DNA from: SB15 sp964639245
GTDB lineage: Bacteria > Chloroflexota > Anaerolineae > Aggregatilineales > J027
Assembly: GCA_964639245.1 (NCBI GenBank)
Contig: CAZXCU010000001.1
Coordinates: forward strand, 186,001 to 250,000
Length of the DNA: 64,000 bases
Direction of reading: 5' to 3'
Under the pieces are notes generated by a model. It did no database searches, had not been told where the DNA came from, and worked only from the letters and a program-made list of their open reading frames with translations. The stretch's first letter is position 1, and each line of letters starts with the position of its first letter. Shown in pieces: positions 25,986 to 33,478 of the stretch. A program made the position numbers and the translations under genes.

Positions 25986-26018
25986 AAAACCCCGCGAATT
26001 TCGTGGGGTTTTTGTTTT
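25986..26018 (+). terminator. rho-independent terminator
   Basis: AAAACCCC (25986-25993) pairs with GGGGTTTT (26005-26012), followed by TGTTTTT. It ends the small membrane protein transcript. Confidence 0.8.
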
Positions 26019-26082
26019 TAAGTGGCTACAAAGGGGTAATCCGATTATTATTGAGAGGTATAAAAGAATAGGGTTGCTAAAG

Positions 26083-27588
26083 ATGCGAAAAACACTCAGT
26101 TTAGGCTTCATTTTGGTCATGTGTGCTACCCTTGTTTTTGCGGCAGCACCCTCGAAATCGGTGATGGCGCAAAGCGGCAGCACTGGCACAACCGCCCAAA
26201 CGACGACACATGTTGTCCAACCGGGCGAAAATTTGTTCCGCATCGCGCTGAAATATGGTGTAACCGTGCAGGCGATTGCTCAGGCGAATAATATTGCCAA
26301 TCCGAATATTATTTTTATCGGACAATCCCTGACCATCCCCGGCGGGACAAGCGGGGGTAATACGGGCGGGAACACGGGTGGCAATACCGGTGGGAACACC
26401 GGAGGCAATACTGGCGGCGGTACAACCTCCGATTATACGGTGGTGGCAGGCGATAATTTGAGCAAAATTGCCCGCCAGTTTGGAACTACGGTGCAGGCGA
26501 TTGCCCAAGCCAACAACATTACCAACGTGAATATTATTCTGGTCGGTCAGGTTTTAAAGATTCCGGCGGGAACTGGGACAACACCGGGAACGGGAACTGG
26601 CACTGGCTCAAACCCCGGTACAGGGACTGGCACGGGAACAACCGGAACATTTGAACTCGGTGGGCATGTAGCGGGTTTGGATTTCAACCACAAAACTGAT
26701 ATGCAGCAGGCAGGGATGAAATGGGCAAAAATCCAGATTCGTTACAAACGCGGTGATAATCCCGATGTGACTGCGCCAGCCATTAATGCGGCACATCTTT
26801 CCGGTTTTAAAGTGCTGCTAGCCATCGTGGGCGACAAAAATGAATTGGCTGCCACCAATTTTGAAACCTACACCGATGAATTTGCCACTTTCTTGGGTGG
26901 TGTGGCTGGCTTAGGCCCGGAAGCCATCGAGATCTGGAACGAACAAAACCTTGACCGTGAATGGCCGAATGGTCAAATTAACCCGACCAACTACACCACC
27001 ATGCTCCGTAAAGGCTACGAAAAAATCAAAGCTGCCAATGCCAATGTGCTGGTGATTAGTGGTGCGCCTGCGCCAACGGGTGCGGAAGGCGCTTTCGGGA
27101 CAGCCGCCGTCTGGAATGATGACCGTTACATTCGCGGGATGGCTCAAGCAGGTGCGGCGCAATATATGGACTGCATTGGCGCACACTACAATGAAGGGAT
27201 TATTAGCCCCACCCGTCGTAATGGCGACCCGCGTGACAACGGCGGTTACTACACCCGCTATTTCTTCGGGATGCTCGATACCTATTTTAATGCTTTCGGC
27301 GGTTCGCGTCCGGTGTGCTGGACAGAACTTGGCTACCTGAGCTTTGCCGATTTAGGCACTGGCCCGGTGGCGGGCTTTGAATGGGCCAAAGATGTCACCG
27401 TGCAGCAGCACGCCATCTACTTGGGCGAAGCGGCACAGCTTTCACGTAGCAGCGGACGTGTCCGTTTGATGATCGTGTGGAATGTGGATTTTGACGGCAA
27501 AACCCCTGACCCCACTGGCGGTTTTGCGATGATTCGCCCGGATGGAACGTGTCCGTCCTGCGCTACGCTTGGTCAAGCGATGAAATAA
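26083..27588 (+). CDS. secreted LysM protein with glycoside hydrolase-like domain
   Basis: A 501-residue exported protein. Signal peptide residues 1-30 (RKTLSLGFILVMCATLVFAA). LysM 1 (about 42-86) opens THVVQPGENLFRIALKYGV and LysM 2 (about 115-160) opens YTVVAGDNLSKIARQFGT; between them lies a Gly-Gly-Asn-Thr repeat linker, and a Gly/Thr/Pro linker follows. The C-terminal half (about 195-500) resembles clan GH-A glycosidases: EIWNEQNLDREW offers a Trp-Asn-Glu acid/base and CWTELGY a second Glu. It probably binds peptidoglycan or a related polymer through LysM and hydrolyses a glycan. I chose ATG at 26083 over a TTG three codons earlier. Confidence 0.85.
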   Translation: MRKTLSLGFILVMCATLVFAAAPSKSVMAQSGSTGTTAQTTTHVVQPGENLFRIALKYGVTVQAIAQANNIANPNIIFIGQSLTIPGGTSGGNTGGNTGGNTGGNTGGNTGGGTTSDYTVVAGDNLSKIARQFGTTVQAIAQANNITNVNIILVGQVLKIPAGTGTTPGTGTGTGSNPGTGTGTGTTGTFELGGHVAGLDFNHKTDMQQAGMKWAKIQIRYKRGDNPDVTAPAINAAHLSGFKVLLAIVGDKNELAATNFETYTDEFATFLGGVAGLGPEAIEIWNEQNLDREWPNGQINPTNYTTMLRKGYEKIKAANANVLVISGAPAPTGAEGAFGTAAVWNDDRYIRGMAQAGAAQYMDCIGAHYNEGIISPTRRNGDPRDNGGYYTRYFFGMLDTYFNAFGGSRPVCWTELGYLSFADLGTGPVAGFEWAKDVTVQQHAIYLGEAAQLSRSSGRVRLMIVWNVDFDGKTPDPTGGFAMIRPDGTCPSCATLGQAMK

Positions 27589-27608
27589 GCCTTTCTTGAA
27601 AATGGTAG

Positions 27609-27643
27609 CCCCCATGTTGACTTTCGCATGGGGGTTTTGTTTT
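27609..27643 (+). terminator. rho-independent terminator
   Basis: CCCCCATG (27609-27616) and CATGGGGG (27627-27634) form the stem, followed by TTTTGTTTT. Confidence 0.85.
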
Positions 27644-27659
27644 ATGAAGGAATTGAAAA

Positions 27660-27989
27660 ATGTTACTTTTGCTGGTGATCTACTTAGGTGTTTCCATCCT
27701 CATGATGTTGCTATCCATCCCCATGATTCAAAAACGAATTAAACCGAACCGATGGTACGGATTTCGTACCCGCAAGACCTTAAGCAGCCCGGACATCTGG
27801 TATCCGGCAAATGCCTATGCTGGCAAAATTTTGCTGGTACAAAGCGCAGTAATTTTTGTAGCGGCTCTGCTGCTGTATGTTGTGCCAAATATGTCAGAAG
27901 ATGGGTATACATTGAGTTTTTCGCTGGTTTTGTTGTGCAGTTTGATGCCTGCCATCGGCTTGATGTTCGGGTATCTGCGAAGGTTGTGA
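27660..27989 (+). CDS. SdpI/YhfL-family membrane protein
   Basis: A 109-residue protein with three membrane helices. The segment IPMIQKRIKPNRWYGFRTRKTL and the following DIWYPANAYAGK are the hallmark of the SdpI family, whose best-known member gives immunity to the SdpC killing factor and acts in signal transduction; most homologues are uncharacterised. AAGGAA lies 9 bases before the ATG. It follows a terminator, so it needs its own weak promoter or read-through. Confidence 0.8.
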   Translation: MLLLLVIYLGVSILMMLLSIPMIQKRIKPNRWYGFRTRKTLSSPDIWYPANAYAGKILLVQSAVIFVAALLLYVVPNMSEDGYTLSFSLVLLCSLMPAIGLMFGYLRRL

Positions 27990-28038
27990 AAGTTGTCCCC
28001 GCGACTCCCTCATGAACAAGTGCAGTTGTGAATCTCGC

Positions 28039-28072
28039 CCAAGTTGCTGTTGCTGCACGGTGTAGCACTTGG
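28039..28072 (+). other. stem-loop upstream of the ammonium transporter
   Basis: CCAAGT(T)GCT and AGCACTTGG pair with one bulge, and an inner GCTGCAC/GTGTAGC extends the stem. It lies in the 222-base gap between the SdpI-like gene and amt and is not followed by a T-run, so it is a leader structure or operator more than a terminator. No known riboswitch is recognised. Confidence 0.35.
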
Positions 28073-28211
28073 ACGAACCCCCGCAGCCTTTCGTGCATTT
28101 GGACTAAATTCTGTGAAAAAAGACTAGAAAAACCTACAAACAAGACCGTTCTTTCCGCCGATAGACTTAGGCCATACCTTGCAATTTGTCCAATGTCACA
28201 AGGAGACAAAG

Positions 28212-29768
28212 ATGAAGCGGAAAAAGTTATGGCAACGTTTAGCGATTATCGCAGTGGCTTCGATGCTGCTGGCAGTATTTGGTGTTTCTGTCCAAGCGCA
28301 AGATGATACAGAAACCACGACCACTGAAGAAACAACCGCAACCGAAGAAGCTGTGGCAGAAGAAGTGCCTGCGGTAGATACTGCTGCCCTTGAAGCTCAA
28401 GTCGGTAGTATGTTGATTTCAGTGGATACAGTGTGGGTGTTGATTACAGGTTTCCTCGTGTTTTTCATGCAATGCGGTTTTGCCCTCTTGGAAACAGGCT
28501 TAATCGGGCAAAAAGGCGCGGTGAATGCGCTGCTGGAAAACTTCATTGATGCCGGTCTGACCGCCATTATTTTCTGGGCGGTTGGGTTTGGTGTGGCCTT
28601 CGGAACCGATGAAGGCGGGTTTATTGGGACAGACAATTTCTTCTTGGATAAGGCGATTGAAATTGACAACGGCGTGATTAGCTTCCCCAGCATTGCGGAC
28701 GCAAATCCCGATGTAGCGTATCCCAATCTGACCGTTCTCGTGTTCTTTTTCTTCCAATTTGCGTTTGCTGCCACCGCCAGCACGATTACCACCGGGGCGA
28801 TGGCGGAACGCACCGACTTTATTGGCGATTTGATTTATACAGGCTTGATGGCCGCCATCACCTACCCCATCATCGTTCACTGGGTTTGGGGTGGCGGTTG
28901 GCTGTTTGATGAAAGTTTCCACGATTTCGCAGGCAGCACGGTTGTGCATACCGTCGGTGGTGTGACGGCGCTGGTTGGTGCTTGGATGCTTGGCCCGCGC
29001 AAAAATCGTCCCGCATGGGGAACCTTGCCGCCTGCTCATAACTTGGCCTATGCCACACTTGGTACGATGATCTTGTGGTTCGGTTGGTATGGCTTTAATC
29101 CCGGCTCAACGCTCGGCGCAGGCAATGTGGGTCTCATCGGGTTAGTGACTTTGAATACCACGCTGGGTGCAGGTGCTGGCTGTGTGACTGCGATGTTCTT
29201 CCACTATTTCCGCACAGGCAAATGGGATCTGGGGATCACCTTGAATGGTTCACTGGCGGGCTTGGTCGCAATTACGGCGGGCTGTGCTTTCGTGATGCCT
29301 TGGGCGGCTATTCCGATTGGGGCAATCGCGGGTGTGTTGGTCATTCTGGCTGCCGAAGCGGTTGAACGCATCAAAATTGATGACCCGGTGGGCGCATTCG
29401 CGGTACATGGCGCGTGTGGTATCTGGGGAACACTGGCAATTGGGATTTTTGGTCAGGCCGAATTGACCTTTGGCGAATTCGCGGGCAAAGGCGGTCTGCT
29501 GGCAGGCGGTGGTGCAGATTTGCTCATCGTGCAGTTGATGGGTTCTGCCGCTACCATTGCTTTCATCGCTGTTTCCTCGGTCATCATGTTCGGTGCGCTC
29601 AAAGCGGTCAATCGCCTGCGCGTTCACCCCACTGCCGACGATATCGGGATTGATGTCTACGAACATGGTGCGAGCATCTGGCCCGATGTCCTACCGCTGC
29701 CGGGAACAACCCCCGAAGGTAAACCCGGTGTGGGTTCAGTCAGCACCGCACCTGCAACCGGCGACTAA
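28212..29768 (+). CDS. amt: ammonium transporter, Amt family
   Basis: A 518-residue membrane protein. A cleavable signal (about 1-27) and a Thr/Glu-rich linker (about 28-60) precede an 11-helix Amt core. Key segments: FFMQCGFALLETGLIGQKG, the first channel His in PIIVHWVWGGGW, DFAGSTVVHTVGGVTALVG, and the second His in VHGACGIWGTLAIGIF. It conducts ammonia/ammonium across the cytoplasmic membrane. ATG at 28212 has AAGGAG 7 bases upstream. No glnK gene follows, which is unusual because amt and glnK are often paired. Confidence 0.95.
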   Translation: MKRKKLWQRLAIIAVASMLLAVFGVSVQAQDDTETTTTEETTATEEAVAEEVPAVDTAALEAQVGSMLISVDTVWVLITGFLVFFMQCGFALLETGLIGQKGAVNALLENFIDAGLTAIIFWAVGFGVAFGTDEGGFIGTDNFFLDKAIEIDNGVISFPSIADANPDVAYPNLTVLVFFFFQFAFAATASTITTGAMAERTDFIGDLIYTGLMAAITYPIIVHWVWGGGWLFDESFHDFAGSTVVHTVGGVTALVGAWMLGPRKNRPAWGTLPPAHNLAYATLGTMILWFGWYGFNPGSTLGAGNVGLIGLVTLNTTLGAGAGCVTAMFFHYFRTGKWDLGITLNGSLAGLVAITAGCAFVMPWAAIPIGAIAGVLVILAAEAVERIKIDDPVGAFAVHGACGIWGTLAIGIFGQAELTFGEFAGKGGLLAGGGADLLIVQLMGSAATIAFIAVSSVIMFGALKAVNRLRVHPTADDIGIDVYEHGASIWPDVLPLPGTTPEGKPGVGSVSTAPATGD

Positions 29769-29807
29769 CTAGCTAAAGCTATACACTCCTAATTTACTGA
29801 AACAGGT

Positions 29808-29839
29808 GGCTGGTATGGATAGATACCAGCCTTTTTTAT
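29808..29839 (+). terminator. terminator of amt
   Basis: GGCTGGTAT (29808-29816) and ATACCAGCC (29823-29831) make a perfect 9-base stem followed by TTTTTTATTTT. Confidence 0.9.
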
Positions 29840-29898
29840 TTTCCGCCGAAAGTTGGTAGCCAAGAGATTAAAAGGGCTTTAAAATCAGTTAAAATATT

Positions 29899-29929
29899 TT
29901 GCAACTTTACTTATCTGTTTTCGTATTAT
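29899..29929 (+). promoter_or_regulatory. candidate promoter of the PAP2 gene
   Basis: TTGCAA and TATTAT separated by 19 bases, a little long for a sigma-70-type promoter; the ATG is 31 bases downstream. Confidence 0.35.
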
Positions 29930-29960
29930 CAGACAGAAAATTAAATAAAGGGGATGATGT

Positions 29961-30668
29961 ATGCTGGATGTGTTTTTCAATTTTGTGAAAAATCCAAACC
30001 CTAGCCAGTATGATTGGTTTGCGGAGCGCTTCCGTTCCCGCTTGCCCTTGCTGGCATTTTTACTTGCCTTCCAGATGTTATATTTCCCGATTAACCAGAT
30101 TCATGAGGGTGGATTCACGGCAGATATTGAAGCGATTGACAGCAACATGCCGCTTTTACCCATTTTTGTGGTTCCCTATACGTTGAGTGTGATGCTCATG
30201 CCACTTTTCCCCTTATATGCGGCATGGCGTTTTCCCCGCCCCTTGTTCCGTGAATACATGGTCGCCTTTTTTACGATCATGGTGATGGGGTATAGCCTGT
30301 GGATTTTGATTCCGGCCTATGTCGAAAAACAACCGATTACGCAGACAGGTTTTTTTGTGGATTTGCTGAAAATGCTGCATAACGGCGATGAGGGGTACGG
30401 GGTGCATAATGCCCTGCCCAGCAGTCATGTGTATTACATCACACTGGGAATTTGTTATCTCATTCGCTCTAACCCCAAACTGCTCATTTCGGGTATCCTT
30501 TTTGCAGTGATTAACGCGCTGAGTACCATGTTCACCCACCAGCATTATTTTCTGGATGTCCTCGCCGGAATCGTGCTGACATGGGTTGCATATACACTGG
30601 CACATCATGTACTGGTGCCAAAATTTTATAAATTGGATTTGCCTGTGGTACGTTCCAGCGCGGCTTAA
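29961..30668 (+). CDS. PAP2-superfamily membrane phosphatase/phosphotransferase
   Basis: A 235-residue integral membrane protein with about six helices. PAP2 signature parts are present: PSSH at 153-156 (the PSGH motif with its catalytic His) and STMFTHQHYFLDV, giving the second His H195 and Asp D199. The usual Arg of SRxxxxxHxxxD is Thr. The layout resembles inositol-phosphorylceramide synthase-like and undecaprenyl-pyrophosphatase-like enzymes that act on lipid phosphates at the outer face of the membrane. AAAGGGG precedes the ATG. The lysine genes start 17 bases downstream. Confidence 0.82.
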   Translation: MLDVFFNFVKNPNPSQYDWFAERFRSRLPLLAFLLAFQMLYFPINQIHEGGFTADIEAIDSNMPLLPIFVVPYTLSVMLMPLFPLYAAWRFPRPLFREYMVAFFTIMVMGYSLWILIPAYVEKQPITQTGFFVDLLKMLHNGDEGYGVHNALPSSHVYYITLGICYLIRSNPKLLISGILFAVINALSTMFTHQHYFLDVLAGIVLTWVAYTLAHHVLVPKFYKLDLPVVRSSAA

Positions 30669-30685
30669 AATTGGGAAGGAAACCT

Positions 30686-31180
30686 ATGTTCAAAGCGCAT
30701 CGTGTGTGGGTCTATGGCGATAACATCAATACAGATGTCATTTTTCCCGGAAAATATACCTATACCCTCAAAACACCGGAGGAAATTGCTGCCCATGCCT
30801 TAGAAGACCTTGATACCACCTTTGCGGGGAATGTGCAGGCCGGGGATGTCATTGTGGCAGGGAAAAATTGGGGGTGTGGCAGTAGCCGTGAACAGGCCGT
30901 GACCGCCCTCAAATATGCGGGAGTGCCAATGATTATTGCGGCAACCTTCAGCCGTATTTATTTCCGCAATTGTATTAATCAGGGCATTTTACCGATTGTT
31001 TGCCCCGATTTAAACGGATTGCTGCAAACAGGCGATACGCTTGAGGTTGATCTTGATGCGGGGCAAATTTCCGCCAAGGGGCAGTTGTTCACGATTCCCA
31101 GATTGTCGCCTTCGGTGCAAGCGATTTTAGATGCAGGCGGGCTTGTCCCCATGCTTCAGCGCCGCTTTGAGAAATCCTAA
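30686..31180 (+). CDS. lysU: homoaconitase / 3-isopropylmalate dehydratase small subunit
   Basis: A 164-residue swivelling-domain subunit of a [4Fe-4S] hydro-lyase. It contains DNINTDVIFPGKYTYT at the N-terminus and GKNWGCGSSREQAV with the following YAGVPMIIAATFSRIYFRN, all standard for LeuD/LysU/HacB. Sequence alone does not separate LeuD from LysU, but the next genes are homoisocitrate dehydrogenase and LysK, so a role in homocitrate to homoisocitrate conversion is more likely. The large subunit is not in the window. ATG at 30686 is preceded by GGAAGGAA. Confidence 0.85.
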   Translation: MFKAHRVWVYGDNINTDVIFPGKYTYTLKTPEEIAAHALEDLDTTFAGNVQAGDVIVAGKNWGCGSSREQAVTALKYAGVPMIIAATFSRIYFRNCINQGILPIVCPDLNGLLQTGDTLEVDLDAGQISAKGQLFTIPRLSPSVQAILDAGGLVPMLQRRFEKS

Positions 31181-31181
31181 G

Positions 31182-32180
31182 ATGCCCAGAATTACCCTCA
31201 TTCATGGTGATGGTATCGGGCAGGAAGTCATTCCGGCAGCCCGTCAGGTGTTGGAAGTGCTTCAACTTCCCCTCGAATTTCAAGAGGCGGAGGCGGGATT
31301 CGGCACCTTTGAAAAAACAGGCAATGCCCTTCCGCCAGAAACGCTGCGTCTGTGCGAATCCAGCGATGCAATTTTGTTCGGCGCGACCAGTTCCCCGATG
31401 ACCAAAGTTGCCGGGTATCAAAGTCCGATTTTGAGCCTGCGAACGCATTTTGATTTGTTTGCCAATTTACGGCCTGCGATTCTACCTCACCCCCCGACCC
31501 CCTCTCCGAAGTCTCAGAAAGGGGGAGAAGACATTGATATGCTGATTGTGCGGGAAAATACCGAAGGCTTGTACAGTCGGCGCGAACGGGTCGAAAACGA
31601 AGGACAAACCGCCATTGCGGAACGGGTCATCACTGCAAAAGCATCAGAACGGATTGTGCGGGTCGCGTGTGAACAGGCCATGCAGCGCCGTAAAAAATTG
31701 ACACTGGTACACAAAGCCAATGTCCTCAAAGAAACCTGTGGGTTGTTCCGCCGCGTGGGGTTGGATGTGGTGCAAGATTTTCCTGAACTCACCGTGGATG
31801 AAGTCTTGGTGGATGCTGCCGCCATGTATATGGTGCAAAATCCGACACGGTTTGATGTCCTTGTGACCACCAATCTGTTTGGCGATATTTTGAGCGATTT
31901 AGCCGCCGGATTGACGGGCGGATTGGGAATTGCTCCTTCCGCCAATGTGGGCAAAAACCGTCCAGCAGTCTTTGAACCCGTGCATGGCAGCGCACCGGAT
32001 ATTATGGGGCAAAATATTGCTGACCCGCGTGCTGCGATTTTGAGTGCCGCCATGATGTTAGACTTTTTGGGTTTTGGGTCAGAAGCGGTGCAGGTCAGAA
32101 AAACGACCTATGAAACCGCCCACACTGGCAATACAATCCAGACAGCCCAACACATCATGGAAAAACTGCATGTCCATTGA
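31182..32180 (+). CDS. homoisocitrate dehydrogenase (isocitrate/isopropylmalate dehydrogenase family)
   Basis: A 332-residue beta-decarboxylating dehydrogenase that oxidises homoisocitrate to 2-oxoadipate with NAD+. Family motifs: HGDGIGQEV, IVRENTEGLY, LVHKANVLKET, the NAD/metal segment VTTNLFGDILSDLAAGL and EPVHGSAPDIMG. Residues around 100-118 (ILPHPPTPSPKSQKGGED) are longer than in related enzymes and are encoded by a palindromic repeat (31484-31530), apparently inserted in frame in a surface loop. The start is one base after the lysU stop, and the 3' end overlaps lysK by 11 bases. Isopropylmalate or isocitrate dehydrogenase activity cannot be excluded. Confidence 0.85.
   Translation: MPRITLIHGDGIGQEVIPAARQVLEVLQLPLEFQEAEAGFGTFEKTGNALPPETLRLCESSDAILFGATSSPMTKVAGYQSPILSLRTHFDLFANLRPAILPHPPTPSPKSQKGGEDIDMLIVRENTEGLYSRRERVENEGQTAIAERVITAKASERIVRVACEQAMQRRKKLTLVHKANVLKETCGLFRRVGLDVVQDFPELTVDEVLVDAAAMYMVQNPTRFDVLVTTNLFGDILSDLAAGLTGGLGIAPSANVGKNRPAVFEPVHGSAPDIMGQNIADPRAAILSAAMMLDFLGFGSEAVQVRKTTYETAHTGNTIQTAQHIMEKLHVH
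31484..31530 (+). repeat. palindromic repeat inside a coding sequence
   Basis: CCTCACCCCCCGACC leads into CCCCCTCTCCGA (31498-31509), which pairs with TCAGAAAGGGGG (31514-31525) at 10 of 12 positions around a 4-base loop. This CCTCACCCC...GGGGGAG form is familiar from dispersed intergenic repeats in several bacterial phyla; here it is read in frame. Confidence 0.55.
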
Positions 32181-33228
32181 ACTGATTACTGAACTCGTCA
32201 AACGTTACAGTCCATCCGAACAGGAATCCGAAGCGGTGAATTATCTGGTGGCATGGATGAATGCCAATGGATTCACTGCTTCGGTGGATGAAGCAGGAAA
32301 TGCAGTGGGGGTGCGGGGCAAGGCCGATGCGCCCAATTTGTTGATGCTGTTGGGACATATTGACACTGTACCGGGCGAAATTGCGGTGCGGGTGGAAGAC
32401 GGCAAACTCTACGGGCGGGGCAGTGTCGATGCCAAAGGCCCGTTGTGTACTTTTGCGTCTGCAACCGCACAGGCAAAAATTCCTGAGAATTGGCGGGTGA
32501 TGGTCGTGGGGGCGGTGGAAGAAGAAACCTCCAGCAGCAAGGGAGCGCGGTCTATTGCCGATCATTTTACGCCTACCCTGTGCATCATTGGCGAACCGAG
32601 TGGCGCAGACCGCATCACCTTAGGCTATAAGGGGCGCTTGGTGGTGGAATATACCTACACCCGCACGATGACTCATACCGCCCATCCCGAACCCAGCGCG
32701 GGTGCGGTGGGGATTCAGTTCTGGAACAATCTCCAAAAATGGGCTGACGCGGAAAACGAAAATTTTGAACGCCAGTTCGACAAGATTCTGCTCAATTTGC
32801 GGAATATCCATACGGGCAGCGATGGTTTGTATGAACATGTTCAGATGACGATTGGATTCCGGTTGCCCCTGCGGTTTACACCCGGTGAGGTCGTGGAACA
32901 CATCTCTCAATATGTTGTACCCCACAGTGAAATTCGGGTGACGGGGGCAGAAAAAGCCTATGTCAGCGATAAAAATTCGGTGCTGGTACGGGGGATGCTG
33001 GCAACCCTCCGCGCACAAGGGAAATCGCCGGGATTTGTGTATAAAACCGGCACAAGCGATATGAATGTTGTCGGGGCGGTCTGGTCATGCCCAATGATTG
33101 CCTATGGGCCGGGCGACAGCAGCCTAGATCATACACCCACAGAGCATCTGGTATTGGAGGAATATGAACAAGCAGTGGACGTAGTGCGCCTTTTTGTTGA
33201 AAATCTAGGAAATATGGGTGTAGGATAA
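32170..33228 (+). CDS. lysK: [LysW]-lysine hydrolase, M20 peptidase family
   Basis: A 352-residue metallopeptidase that releases lysine (or ornithine) from the carrier protein LysW in the last step of the alpha-aminoadipate pathway. Metal-site motifs: LLGHIDTVPG (His, Asp), GRGSVDAKGPL (bridging Asp) and GAVEEETSSSKGAR (catalytic and metal Glu). The length and the N-terminal ELITELVKRYSPSEQESEAV match LysK. ATG at 32170 overlaps the upstream stop by 11 bases, so translation is probably coupled; a longer in-frame start lies well inside that gene. Other pathway genes (lysW, X, Y, Z, J) are outside the window. Confidence 0.88.
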   Translation: MSIELITELVKRYSPSEQESEAVNYLVAWMNANGFTASVDEAGNAVGVRGKADAPNLLMLLGHIDTVPGEIAVRVEDGKLYGRGSVDAKGPLCTFASATAQAKIPENWRVMVVGAVEEETSSSKGARSIADHFTPTLCIIGEPSGADRITLGYKGRLVVEYTYTRTMTHTAHPEPSAGAVGIQFWNNLQKWADAENENFERQFDKILLNLRNIHTGSDGLYEHVQMTIGFRLPLRFTPGEVVEHISQYVVPHSEIRVTGAEKAYVSDKNSVLVRGMLATLRAQGKSPGFVYKTGTSDMNVVGAVWSCPMIAYGPGDSSLDHTPTEHLVLEEYEQAVDVVRLFVENLGNMGVG

Positions 33229-33331
33229 ATACTGTTGTCAGGTGGGGCTGTTTCGACGTTAAACCGAAATAAACGTTGAGCGCATTTTTATTTAGAAAAA
33301 ATATTATTTAGTAAAAATTATCTTACCGAAA

Positions 33332-33372
33332 TTCGTGTGAATTTTGTGCAGCGTGCATAAAATTTACCCGAA
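33332..33372. promoter_or_regulatory. 41-bp dyad upstream of korAB
   Basis: Nineteen-base arms around a GCG centre match at 16 of 19 positions; the inner part is AATTTTGTGCA-GCG-TGCATAAAATT. It lies about 110 bases before the korA start, in AT-rich sequence, and looks like an operator for a dimeric regulator. Confidence 0.5.
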
Positions 33373-33377
33373 CACAG

Positions 33378-33407
33378 TTAGACAGTTTGCATGTTTTTTG
33401 ATAAGAT
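33378..33407 (+). promoter_or_regulatory. candidate korAB promoter
   Basis: TTAGAC, 18-base spacer, TAAGAT, starting 6 bases after the dyad. The remaining intergenic sequence also has a direct repeat of TATTTAG followed by AAAAA (33289-33318). Confidence 0.35.
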
Positions 33408-33478
33408 GACTCTTCTCATTAAACATCCATTCGTCGGGATACCTCAACGGTTTAACGGTACATAAAGGATTAGACCAC

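Noticed and set aside
26350..26430. Tandem DNA repeat as a CRISPR or mobile element
   Set aside because: The repeats encode the Gly-Gly-Asn-Thr linker between two LysM domains and stay in frame.
30686..32180. leuD and leuB of leucine synthesis
   Set aside because: Not excluded by motif, but the adjoining LysK gene and absence of leuA or leuC make the lysine pathway the better reading.
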